40,568 nucleotides of DNA from Nemertoderma westbladi (taxonomy: Eukaryota > Xenacoelomorpha > Nemertodermatida > Nemertodermatidae): contig JAUCBJ010003924.1 in NCBI GenBank assembly GCA_032718475.1, positions 1-40,568 on the forward strand. The letters run 5' to 3'. A model generated the notes under the pieces. The model made no database searches, was not told the origin of the DNA, and saw only the letters and a program-made list of their open reading frames with translations. A program made the translations under genes and the position numbers. Positions 1 through 9,129 of this stretch are shown here, piece by piece (the first letter of the stretch is position 1; the number at the start of each line of letters is the position of its first letter).

Positions 1-1247
1 AGTATGTGAATTAGCAAAATTTAACTGTAACCAGTTCTCATTTTTGTTTTCGTTATAATAACGTGCCACTGTAACCTGCTCCTTTCCTTTAATGGATAAT
101 ATGACGTTGATATTGGATATTAATTCACCGATATGGGATTTGAAAACATTTTTTACTAAAATTCAGAATCTCCAGGTTTATTAAAAATTAAATTGCACCT
201 TAACAATATTACACCAAAAAAGGATCAAAAATATAATTCACATTTAAACTAATACTATAACAAAATGTATGGTGGTAGGCACTTTAGGAATATAAAATAT
301 AATATGCATAGGTTGTATTTATTGCACGCAATTAATTCAATTGAGGCAAATCAAAGCACATTAGAGACTACAAAAAAATCGAATCTTGAAATTAACATTC
401 GGATTGTTTTCTATTTTGCAGACCAAGATAATGTTCTAAAACCGCTTTACAAAACAATTTTTACATAAAGAAACAATTAGATTCGACTAAACTCTGTAAC
501 ATCATGTTTACACCAAAGTTTCACTGTGCTGACACAGAGTCCAGTTTGAAGAAATTTGAGTAGAGTTATTAGTTCTCGTGTTATTGTTACATGGTACATG
601 TATATACATGGTACATGCACATGGTTTATGGTATGATGAAGTCATGATAAATACTGCTGGTTCTGGCATATAAAAAATATTATGTGAATTTCATTTATTA
701 AATTTTAGTATCTATCTAGACATAATGGGAGAGCATTGCCATTACGCCATTAGATTAATAACATCACCTTTTACATGCATTGTTTATAACTATATCTGAG
801 GTATATATAACTATATATTCACTTCTGGATATACTACAATTACACACCCATTTATTTACATAGCAGAGATAACAAAATATGGAAAGGCCCACAAAATCAT
901 TCAATAATTCACTGCACAGTGCATGCCCATCTCTCAGGTACTGAAATCAACGATAACACAAATGCAATCTCACCATCCAGTGTAAGAAAACTGAACCTTT
1001 TGGGATCAAAACAGTGTGAAGAATCGCTTTCATTTCGTTACATTAATTAATTGAGTCAGATGAGTAAGCACTGGCACTATGAAATGTAACCAGCAAAATA
1101 TAACAATAACAACAATGGATATCAAACACGCACAGCATCACCAGTTTCAAAGTCATCCGGGCTGTTTAATCAAAACAGTCAAGTACAGCTGCATTAGTTT
1201 AGTATGAATCTTCTGAATCAACCCCATTCCTTGAGATTACCCTTTGT
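1..1247. other. Non-coding flank 3' of vasa
   Basis: No credible gene is seen here. The stretch is AT-rich and lies downstream of the minus-strand vasa stop codon, so its right part should hold the vasa 3' UTR. Minus-strand AATAAA candidates occur near 684-690 and 848-854 (TTTATT on the plus strand); I cannot choose between them. No poly-T run of 8 or more that could be a retrocopy poly(A) tail is visible. Positions 49-115 belong to a dispersed repeat described separately. Confidence 0.6.
49..115 (+). repeat. Dispersed repeat, copy 1 (GTAACCTGCTCCTTT family)
   Basis: The core GTAACCTGCTCCTTT lies at 71-85. The surrounding TTCGTTATAATA, a CGTG-CACT block before the core and a GATATGGGA after it also occur, diverged, at 29704-29797. 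Related cores lie at 7953, 8118 (reverse), 23790, 28503 and 29621 (reverse). This looks like the end of a mobile element family, which I cannot name. Confidence 0.5.
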
Positions 1248-3584
1248 TTAGTCCCAGGAATCTCCTGGATCTGTACCAAAACCACCACCTCCGAATCCAC
1301 CCACATCTTGGCTGGATCCATTGGTCATTCGACTGCCTCCACCTCTTCGAATATCTCTAGACTCTGAACTGAATGCAGATGTTGTACCGACAGCACTGTA
1401 TGCCGCTCGTTCCAGGAAGTCTGGAACCTCCTGATTGGCGTTTTTTAACACCTCCACTAAACTTCTCACCAGAGCAGAATCTTCATCAGCATTAAAGAAG
1501 GAAGTTGCGGTCCCTAGATTCCCAACACGTCCAGTTCGACCAATACGATGTACATATTCGTCAATCTCCTTAGGCAAATCGTAATTTACCACATGCTCCA
1601 CTTTGGGTATGTCTAGACCTCGAGCAGCCACTGATGTAGCAACACAAACCGGTTTCTGGCCAGACTTAAAATCACGCAGAGCCTCTTCACGCTCTCTCTG
1701 TTCCCTGTCTCCATGAATACTGGTAGTGGGGAAATCCTTCTGGCACAAAAGACTGGCTAAGAAATCAGCTGTCCGCTTCTTCTCAACAAAAACGAGAACA
1801 CGATCAGTTGGTGACTTATTAAGAATTTCAAAAAGCTTGGCTTGTTTATCACTCTGACTATCAGCTTCAAAAAGCACTTGCTTCACATCAGTATTGGCAC
1901 CTCCAACTCTTCCAACTTTGAGGAACAAATAGTTATTGAGGAATTCAGCAGCAACCTGTTGGATTTCAACTGGGAATGTCGCACTGAACATAAGCGTAAG
2001 GCGTTCACCTTTAGGCATCATACCATGGTTATTAACTATCTCCTTGATGTCTCCCATAAAACCCATATCAAGCATTCTATCAGCCTCATCCAAGACAAAG
2101 TATTTCACTTTAGCCAAACTAACACGGCCCTCATTGACAAACTGCTTTAGACGACCTGGTGTTCCCACCAATAGGTTACATCCTTTTTTGAGTTGCATTG
2201 TCTGATGTGCAACACTGACTCCACCATAAACAACACAAGGTCGAATGATTGTTGAGTGGGAGAATTTCTTAGCTTCATTGAAAATTTGAATGGTCAATTC
2301 TCTCGTGGGAGATATTACAAGAGCTTGCGGTTCCTGAACTGCAGACATACTCCCTGAAACAAGACCATCTTGCATCATCCCTGTTAAAATAGGCAGAAGG
2401 AAAGCAGCTGTTTTCCCACTTCCAGTTTGAGCACAGGCCATGATATCCCTCTGATTTAAAATATTTGGTATAGCATAACGTTGGACTGGGGTTGGTTTCA
2501 AGTAACCTGCTTTTTTAACATTCGATTTAAGTGTGTCAAGAAGTTGTGCTTGATCAAAGGTATCAATAGGTGATAATGGATTTGCGCCATTGATTTCAAC
2601 ATTGATGTGGAAATATTTATCGAAATTAATCCCCATGGAAACACCAGTTTGAAATATTCCAGCTTCATCTACTTCTTCAGGAACATATGTCACTGCTTTC
2701 GGTTTATTGGGATCATCAGGAATCTCACAGTCCCTGGCTAAATGATCACCTTGGCACTTATAGCAACCTTTTGATGATGCGGGAGCATTGGGACATTCAC
2801 GAGAAAAATGGCCCTCCTCTCCACATTTGAAGCAACCAGTGCCACCCTTCGACGGACTGCCTGCATTTGGACATTCCCGAGCAAAATGCCCATCTTCACC
2901 GCATTTTCTGCAGCCAGAAGAAGGATTAGTATTACTAGTAGTTGCATTGCCTGTACCAAATCCTCCAGAGCCACCAGTGTCTGTTGCTGCTTTCCAATCA
3001 AATCCTCCCGACTGGTCCCCACTAGATCCACCAAAACCCACACTAGATGAGGCAAAACCACCACTAGAGGAATTTTCTGTACAATCTCTTGACATGTGTC
3101 CTTCTTTGTTGCATTTATAACATTTCATTGAGCCACCTCCCCTAGCTACTTTTTCCTTAGTGCAATCTCTAGACATATGACCTTCCTCCTGACAATTAAA
3201 GCACTTATTACCACCACCACCTCCTCTGCTTACTCTTTCCTTAGTGCAATCTCTAGACATATGACCTTCCTCCTGGCAATTAAAACACTTATTACCTCCA
3301 CCACCTCCTCTGCTTACTTTTTCTTTAGGACAGTCCCTGGACATATGACCAGTTTCTTGACAATTGAAGCACTTATTATCGCCACTACCACTATGACTTG
3401 CAGAGGACTGAAAGCCCCCAGAAGACTGGAACCCAAACGATGGTTTAGATGTAGAGCTAGAAGAATCTCCAAAACTAAAGCCACGACCGGCACCAAATCC
3501 ACCAGATGAACTGATTGGTCCGTTTGAACTACTACCAACTCCGTTCATTCCACCAAAAGACGTTCCTTCATCCCAATCGTCCAT
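1248..3584 (-). CDS. vasa: Vasa/DDX4 DEAD-box RNA helicase with CCHC zinc knuckles
   Basis: This is an ATP-dependent RNA helicase of the germ-line Vasa/DDX4 family, which acts in germ granules on translation and the piRNA pathway. Numbered from the first ATG (3584, giving MDDWDEG, the usual Vasa opening), the protein has 778 residues. A Ser/Gly/Phe-rich N-terminus holds CCHC knuckles at 72-85, 100-113, 128-141, 155-168, 225-238 and 251-264, plus a shortened one at 274-286. The helicase core follows: Q motif PTPVQ (364-368), AQTGSGKT (385-392), PTREL (426-430), TPGRL (475-479), DEAD (499-502), SAT (534-536), ARGLDI and HRIGRTGR (679-686). The tail ends in DSWD, typical of Vasa. The open frame extends 14 codons upstream, but only from a CTG, so I reject that start. 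No frameshift, stop or intron interrupts it, which is unusual for an animal vasa. Among DEAD-box proteins the knuckles plus the acidic-Trp tail favour Vasa over PL10/DDX3. Confidence 0.95.
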   Translation of the reverse strand: MDDWDEGTSFGGMNGVGSSSNGPISSSGGFGAGRGFSFGDSSSSTSKPSFGFQSSGGFQSSASHSGSGDNKCFNCQETGHMSRDCPKEKVSRGGGGGNKCFNCQEEGHMSRDCTKERVSRGGGGGNKCFNCQEEGHMSRDCTKEKVARGGGSMKCYKCNKEGHMSRDCTENSSSGGFASSSVGFGGSSGDQSGGFDWKAATDTGGSGGFGTGNATTSNTNPSSGCRKCGEDGHFARECPNAGSPSKGGTGCFKCGEEGHFSRECPNAPASSKGCYKCQGDHLARDCEIPDDPNKPKAVTYVPEEVDEAGIFQTGVSMGINFDKYFHINVEINGANPLSPIDTFDQAQLLDTLKSNVKKAGYLKPTPVQRYAIPNILNQRDIMACAQTGSGKTAAFLLPILTGMMQDGLVSGSMSAVQEPQALVISPTRELTIQIFNEAKKFSHSTIIRPCVVYGGVSVAHQTMQLKKGCNLLVGTPGRLKQFVNEGRVSLAKVKYFVLDEADRMLDMGFMGDIKEIVNNHGMMPKGERLTLMFSATFPVEIQQVAAEFLNNYLFLKVGRVGGANTDVKQVLFEADSQSDKQAKLFEILNKSPTDRVLVFVEKKRTADFLASLLCQKDFPTTSIHGDREQREREEALRDFKSGQKPVCVATSVAARGLDIPKVEHVVNYDLPKEIDEYVHRIGRTGRVGNLGTATSFFNADEDSALVRSLVEVLKNANQEVPDFLERAAYSAVGTTSAFSSESRDIRRGGGSRMTNGSSQDVGGFGGGGFGTDPGDSWD

Positions 3585-3718
3585 GATGATACCAAAATTT
3601 AAACTATCAGAACCGAACAACAGCAATAATAATACTAAGGATTAGTAAACAAACAAACAGTAGGCCTATATTACAGGGTTATATATTCCATTCTTATATT
3701 ACATAAGAGCAAAGTAGG

Positions 3719-3832
3719 ACCTTATCGCCCCTGGAACTTTATCGCCCCCTATTCTGAATTTTTAAGAGCTTATCGCTCCTGGGTCTTTATCGCCCCTGAG
3801 TCATTATCGCCTCTGGTCCTTTATCGCCCCTG
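3719..3832 (+). repeat. Imperfect TTATCGCCCCTGG tandem repeats upstream of vasa
   Basis: Six imperfect units built on TTTATCGCCCCTG lie within 115 bp, starting 135 bp upstream of the vasa ATG. Spacing is about 16-20 bp, with one longer gap. The repeated GC-rich core sits in AT-rich DNA. Seen directly; a role in vasa transcription is only inferred from position. Confidence 0.7.
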
Positions 3833-4140
3833 TCATTATTTACAAGATAAATTCCATTCCCCCAACTTTCCCCTACTTACTCTAAGTCACATATTTCAGG
3901 TAAAAGTTTACTGTTATATTTATACTCAAATCGTTTATTTTAGGGGAGGCCTACAATTAGAAATATTCATATTCAATTCATATACTACGCAGTACGCAGC
4001 CGTTAGGTCCAGTTGTAACAATGATATGGGTTTTCATTCAGAAGGACATCGCAGTACTGTTTGGGCACGGGACTTTAAATGCTACAGACGAGCTCTACAC
4101 AGGTTTTCACCCTTTACTGGTTGATAAATTTGAAGCATTG

Positions 4141-4345
4141 GAAGGGTTTACTGTGGAAGATCACCCATGGTAGTGAACACAAACAGGCATGACTTTAGGA
4201 ACCAGAGTGGAAGGGTTTACTGGGGAAGATCACCCATGGTGGTGAACAGGCATTTCTTGGGGAAACAGAGTGGAAGGGTTTACTGTGGAAGATCACCCAT
4301 GGTATTGAACAGGCATGACTTTAGGAACCAGAGTGGAAGGGTCTT
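4141..4345 (+). repeat. 63-bp tandem repeat (3.2 copies)
   Basis: Units begin with GAAGGGTTTACTG at 4141, 4210 and 4273, with a partial one at 4336; spacings are 69, 63 and 63 bp. Each contains GATCACCCATGG. As 63 is divisible by three, a 64-codon open frame crosses the repeat, but it shows no other sign of coding. The array ends about 180 bp before the ORF1p-like start codon and could be a 5' UTR monomer array of that retrotransposon. Confidence 0.75.
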
Positions 4346-4522
4346 TTTGGATTTGGATTGAGTGGTGATGTACAGGTACCGGTACTTCACTTGATGTAGG
4401 CAACTGACTGACAGACTGGCTGATCTCCAAAATAATTAGGCCTAACTCTGAAACTACCGCGATACCGGTAAGACGCTAAACTCGTTGGCCAGCACCGACC
4501 CTCCGCACCAACTGTTCACAAA

Positions 4523-5230
4523 ATGACTCGATGGCAAGACGTAGGTGACGATATTCTGGATTCTCTCGAAATCCTTAAAAACAAATTGAAATCCCTCAGT
4601 GGTATCAAAGACGACGTCGCGGCAATAAAAGATACTCTAAAGATTATCCCCAGCATGATAAAAAACATTGATCATCTAGTCAAAGAAAACAAGCAGCTAA
4701 AAGCAGAAAACGAAGAGTTGGCCCAGTACTCTCGCCGTCACGATATCTTAATTCATGCTGTACCAGAAAACACCAACCCAGATGAAGAACGTTCCGTTGT
4801 CTTTGATATTACAAATAAACTCGGAATTCTTCCTTCTATGATCGATGTGTTCCACAGGCTAGGCAAGAAAATCAAGGAAAGGGCTGCTGGAGACGGTAAA
4901 GTTAAATGTCGCCCTATTATAATACGCTTTCTAGGCCACGCTTCTCGACTACAAGCTATCCGGAGTAAAAAATCGTTGCCAAATTCGTTATACGTAACGG
5001 AACATCTAATTCCATCCCGTGCTGAGCTGTACAACAAAGCGCGTGAGCTACAACGTAAACACGAAATACGAGCGGTATATTCATTCAATGGAGTTGTTAT
5101 GATTCGCATTAAAGAAAATGATTTACCACTGCGCATTGCGAACCAATCCGACCTTGAGTCGTTGACTACCCTACCAACTAGGAAAACCATTGATCGTCGT
5201 AGCCCACCAATCCCAAACTCTTCTGGATAA
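4523..5230 (+). CDS. LINE ORF1p-like RNA-binding protein (coiled coil, RRM-like, C-terminal domain)
   Basis: This intact 235-codon frame has the layout of L1-type ORF1p (Transposase_22 family), the RNA-binding chaperone that coats retrotransposon RNA. A heptad-rich, Leu/Ile/Lys-rich helix spans roughly residues 8-67. The family hallmark junction QYSRR follows at 68-72, then an RRM-like segment with DVFHRLG (108-114) and RPIIIRF (130-136). The C-terminal domain holds VTEHL (158-162) and ends near NGVVMIR (189-195). The start is an ATG at 4523 in the context AAAATGA. Tandem 63-bp repeats lie upstream and a PHD-finger fragment on the same strand lies 550 bp downstream, consistent with one element having lost most of its second frame. 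A domesticated host copy is possible because the frame is open while neighbouring retroelement pieces are broken. Confidence 0.8.
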   Translation: MTRWQDVGDDILDSLEILKNKLKSLSGIKDDVAAIKDTLKIIPSMIKNIDHLVKENKQLKAENEELAQYSRRHDILIHAVPENTNPDEERSVVFDITNKLGILPSMIDVFHRLGKKIKERAAGDGKVKCRPIIIRFLGHASRLQAIRSKKSLPNSLYVTEHLIPSRAELYNKARELQRKHEIRAVYSFNGVVMIRIKENDLPLRIANQSDLESLTTLPTRKTIDRRSPPIPNSSG

Positions 5231-5580
5231 TTGTAGCCTAACTCGACACTGAATGCAGTGTTGAGCGATGTCATGTACTACCCACTTGTACTGTTGCAGC
5301 TTCATTTCACCTATTGGTCGTGGGCTATTACTGTACTATTGGCTCTGTTAGCCTTTAATTTGTTGTTATTCTATGTAAGCGTACCGGTATCGTAGGTTAA
5401 AATTTTTTTTTGAAGGGATAATAATTGAACTTATATATGTTTCAACCATAGATCCATTTGGACTATTTAACAGAAAGATAATAATCGCCACAAATGAAAA
5501 ACACTAGCCCTACCTCTAAGTTCTGAACGGACCAATCTTTACTTTATTTTATTTTCTTTCTGATGAAAACCTTTATTACG

Positions 5581-5586
5581 AATAAA
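5581..5586 (+). terminator. Candidate polyadenylation signal AATAAA
   Basis: A canonical hexamer 350 bp downstream of the ORF1p-like stop codon, in AT-rich sequence. Chance occurrence is likely in such sequence, so this is weak. Confidence 0.3.
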
Positions 5587-5627
5587 GTCAAATTTAAATT
5601 AATACCGTTTTTGATTATCCCATTCAC

Positions 5628-5646
5628 ATATATATATATATATATT
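5628..5646. repeat. (TA)n microsatellite
   Basis: A short uninterrupted alternating TA tract, seen directly. Confidence 0.8.
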
Positions 5647-5785
5647 ACTGTTAGTTCTAAAATATTTCTTATAATTAATTGATATATTATGTCATGTCAG
5701 TCAGGTGTATACGTCATGATTTATAGTGGTTAATATTACTACTAACATCATTCGCTTATCATTTCATGTCATCTCACCCGCTTTA

Positions 5786-6109
5786 CTAAACGCCCCATGC
5801 ATGAACCTTCTACCCCTTCATGCGCGCTCTGCTTCTCTTAATTTATCTCCTCGGACTACTACTTTAAATGTAATATTTGCGGCCATTCATATCATGCACA
5901 ATGTGGATCTTACCAATCCAGATGAGATAGAAGCCACCCCAATGTCCTATGTCTACTGTATATTCTGTAATTTCGATATATTTCCGTTTTCCGTTGTAGA
6001 CAATAATGACAGCGACATTTTTCACTATTTTTCTCCTGAAATAAATGATGACACAGACTCAAACATTATAAAACCTACACCTAAGATCACTGATGACTCG
6101 CAGTTCTAA
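5786..6109 (+). pseudogene. Decayed retrotransposon fragment with a PHD-type zinc finger
   Basis: Two frames together give a Cys4-His-Cys3 finger. In the frame of 5821 one reads C-A-L-C, then, after an in-frame TAA at 5839, CNICGHSYHAQC (from 5869), which has exact PHD spacing C-x2-C-x4-H-x2-C. A +1 shift just after this Cys moves to the frame that ends at 6109; it holds the last Cys pair (CIFC) and then FPFSVVDNND, a segment typical of the region after the finger in invertebrate LINE ORFs. One stop and one frameshift make this a pseudogene. It probably belongs to the same element as the ORF1p-like frame upstream, since such LINEs carry a PHD finger before or beside the endonuclease; the endonuclease and RT are absent here. 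Confidence 0.65.
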
Positions 6110-6431
6110 CTCGCCGTATATGTACTGTTAACTGTAGGGTACTATTAATAAACTATACTAATAGTGGCAATGTTAAATTAAAATCAGAGTTTGGAGGTTT
6201 AATTATGTTTTTGCAATATTAATACTATGAGTGGTGTTTTGTATCAGATATAATTTTGATGTAGACAGGAGATGGTGCCCTAACTGCTTTAATAATTATT
6301 AGGAACAGATTATGAGAATATTACAATTGTTTGCTAACTAACTTTGTTCACTACCTTGGTGCAATTTTTTATTCTAAATGCTGAACATGTGCAAATTACA
6401 ATATTAGTATAGGTAGTGCTGGCTGATACTG

Positions 6432-6613
6432 GGTGCTCATATTTGCAACCATTTGTAACAAATTGTAACCAGGGACATCAATTCGTGACAAGGTGCTCAT
6501 ATTTTTAACCAAACACATTGATTCGTAATGCGGAAATACAGATTTGTAACCAGGTATTCAAATTCGTAATTGGAAATCCAAATTCGTAACCAGGCGCTCA
6601 GATTCGAAACTGG
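6432..6613 (+). repeat. Degenerate ~20-bp minisatellite (AATTCGTAACCAGG...)
   Basis: About nine imperfect units of the form (A)AATTCGTAACCAGGYRYTCA follow each other, for example near 6440, 6463, 6484, 6520, 6548 and 6584. Seen directly. No coding potential. Confidence 0.7.
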
Positions 6614-7753
6614 TTTAGAGTTGATATCCTGAAAAAAAAGTTTGCGGCTTATGGCCTGTAAAAAGATTAGTTTCGGTTTGGTTTAACTTCGGTTCCTTCA
6701 CGGCGTCTTGACGCCGTCTTTATTGAAGAGTTATCAAAAAAAAAGTATAGGCATCTGGCTGTTATCTTTGTTGACTTCTTCAAGGCCTTTGATTCAGTCT
6801 CTCTCTCACGTATGTTCAGCATACTTTCATTATATGGGATTCCTGATGAAATTATTGCAGCAATCAGATCAGTATACTATGGTTCGACAACATTTGTCTC
6901 TACTGTTGACGGTGACAGAGAACCATTTGAAGTGTAATGGGACGTCCTCCAGGGAGACACTTGCACCATTCTTGTTCATAATTGTAAAGTCGAGGAAATC
7001 CTGCCAAGTACCTAACTGATCTAGACTTTGCTGATGACTTAGGGAGTACTCTCAGAATCACTCGAGGGAGCCCAACGGCTCTCAGCGCATTAGAACATGC
7101 TGCTTCTAGTGTTGGTCTTTATATTAACTCCAGAAAGACCAAAATTTTGACAGTTAACTTTGAAAGTCCTCAGCAAGTCTCTGATCGGATGAGCATAAGC
7201 TCAAAGGATGGTATGCCTGAGCATGTGGACGACTTCTGTTACCTGGGATCATGGATCCGGATGTCAAATGAGGACCTTCGAATACGTAAGGGAAAGCATT
7301 GGGCAGCCTTGAATATGCTTTGCAGGATTTGGAAGTCACCGAGAATTAATCGGAAACTTAAGGTCCGATTATTTAGAGCAGCAGTAGTTCCAGTACCTCT
7401 CTATGAGAGTCCATGTTGGGCTCTAACTGCTGAGGACACCAAATCTCTGGATGGCACATTCACAAGAATGCTACGCCGGGTACATTGTGTCAAGTACAAT
7501 GCACACAGCTCCAACCAGACACTATATAAAATTGGAGGTGTCTCATCGGTTCCCCCAAGCTTGACACTAGAACAAAATCGCCTCCGCTTTGCAGGACATT
7601 GCTTTCAGCGTGAGAACCAGCCAGTGCATAAACTTATACTTTGGCAGCCTCATGGACTGAATAAGCATGGTGGACAGCCCATGACTTTCTTGAGACGCAT
7701 CTGAAAGGACACTGGCCTTGAAGAAGCGGATGATCTAGCAAATGTCATGGGTG

Positions 7754-9035
7754 CAGGGTTGATAAAAATCATGATTTTTTTTAATCAAAAAAATCAGATT
7801 TTTTTTTATTAACATCAGATTTATTTGATTTAAATCAGATTTTTTTTCATTTAAATCGGGTGACTAAAAAGCAAAGACCCAAATAACAAAGACCTGTATG
7901 AAACACATGTGTTAACTTTTGTTTATTGCTTTGGTTCCCCAAACACGCCTCTGTAACCTGCTCCTTTACTAACCTGCTCCTTTAAATGGCAATGGGACCT
8001 AACGCTATATGGCAATTGGACCTAATCCCCTTTAGGACGTAACGCGACTTTATATCTTTGTTTTGTACAGGTGCCAAAGAGCGTTAGGTTACATTGCATT
8101 TAAAGGAACAGGTTAGTAAAGGAGCATGTTACAGAGGCTTGTTGGGGGAACCAAAACAATAAACGAAAGTTAACACATGTTTCAAAGATTATGCAGGTCT
8201 TTATTATTTAGGTCTTTAGTCTTTGTTTTGTAGTCACCCATTTAAATAACTTTTTTCTTATTTAAATCAGATTTTTTTATTTAAATCAGATTTTATATTT
8301 AAACAATCGGAAGACTTCTGGCTTCATCAATTCACTAATGTTTAAAAAAAAACCGAAAAACCGGGATCCCAGCGAAATATCGAATCCCGATTCCGATTTT
8401 TTTTGAAACGGGATCCCGAAGTTTAAATGGTTAAATAAATTTGTTGAACATCTAAAAAAAAAGTTCCAGCAGAACGGAAATGATTTGATTATATCTAATT
8501 TTTATTTCAGTAAACCATCCAATAATCAATTATAAGATAATTTTAATATAACTTTATCTTACGAATATTTCAGAAGTGTAAAATAAAGTGAGTTTTACTG
8601 AAAACCTGCCTCATATACTATTAACTTTGATGAATTTAATCCAAAATTGCAATACCGATCCCGTAAAACGGGATCTCGAGAGGAATAATCCCGGTCCCAA
8701 TCCCGGAAATCCCGAAAAGTCTGAATTCGAATATAAACTAAATAAACAACAAACTGAATAGAACTCTAAAGTACAACTTAATTAATGGGCCTGTGAATAC
8801 TTTATGGTATTGGAAATGCGAGATGATACTGTATTTTCATGTAAATTTTTAGGGCATTTGAATCATTTATTAATAATCAGTAATGCAATGTTTATCCTGG
8901 CCTTAAAGCATGATTGATAAAATTCATGATTTTAAAAAAATCAAAACTATCTGATTTTTTTTTATTTTTATATGTGATTTAAATCATGATTTAAATCAAT
9001 GATTTAAATCAAATGATTTAATTCAAACAACCCTG
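7754..9035. mobile_element. hAT-like DNA transposon, non-autonomous, 1282 bp
   Basis: Terminal inverted repeats begin CAGGGTTG (7754) and end CAACCCTG (9035). They continue as runs of AATCATGATTT and ATTTAAATC on both sides. The flanks CATGGGTG (7746-7753) and CTTGGGTG (9036-9043) form an 8-bp target duplication with one mismatch, and removing element plus one duplicate restores the LINE sequence seen in the other copies. Eight-bp duplications and CAGGG termini are the signature of hAT elements. No transposase frame is present, so it must have been mobilised in trans. It contains a foldback repeat (7857-8239) and a CCGGGATCCC-rich stretch (about 8360-8720) that may be a further nested insertion. 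Confidence 0.85.
7857..8239. repeat. 383-bp foldback (inverted repeat) inside the hAT-like element
   Basis: The left arm (about 7857-8013) and right arm (about 8081-8239) are inverted copies, starting GGGTGACTA and ending TAGTCACCC. Both arms carry AACCTGCTCCTTT/AAAGGAGC motifs and GTTAACTTTTGTTTATTG or its complement. ATTTAAAT lies directly on both sides (7849-7856 and 8240-8247), which could be an 8-bp target duplication, but that octamer is palindromic and repeated nearby, so the pairing is weak evidence. Confidence 0.8.
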
Positions 9036-9129
9036 CTTGGGTGATAGGGAGTTGTGGCGGCGCAATTTTGTCGACAAGCCGGCACAGCATTTTTAAAAAT
9101 GCAGCTGCAATGCAGCATGCCGATCCTAG

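Larger units (their letters stand above)
5231..5785. other. Non-coding stretch after the ORF1p-like gene
   Basis: No gene is visible. The stretch contains a plus-strand AATAAA at 5581-5586, a plausible polyadenylation signal for the ORF1p-like transcript, and a short (TA)n tract at about 5628-5646. Confidence 0.5.
6724..9129 (+). pseudogene. LINE copy A: RT and C-terminal region, decayed, split by a hAT-like element
   Basis: This is a 5'-truncated copy of the RTE-like non-LTR retrotransposon found four more times in this window. The RT part (6724-7110) shows HLAVIFVDFFKAFDSV (motif A) and a damaged VLQGDT motif, with stops, frameshifts and a deletion of about 70 bp before the motif C region. 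The C-terminal region reads openly at 7147-7704 (FESPQQVSDRMSIS, CRIWKSPRINRKLKV, ALTAEDTKSL). The copy is interrupted at 7753/9036 by an inserted DNA transposon and resumes with the family's 3' end, GCATGCCGATCCTAG, to 9129. It is not functional. Clade assignment beyond a LINE with an APE-type endonuclease (seen in copy C) is inference. Confidence 0.85.

Noticed and set aside
1842-3509. Plus-strand and shifted minus-strand frames across vasa
   Set aside because: They overlap the intact helicase frame, with translations that match nothing; they are shadows of it.
3585-3626. Longer vasa start 14 codons upstream
   Set aside because: It would begin at CTG; the ATG at 3584 gives the family-typical MDDWD start.
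4167-4361. 64-codon frame with 21-residue repeats
   Set aside because: Explained by the 63-bp tandem repeat; no signal, domain or continuation.
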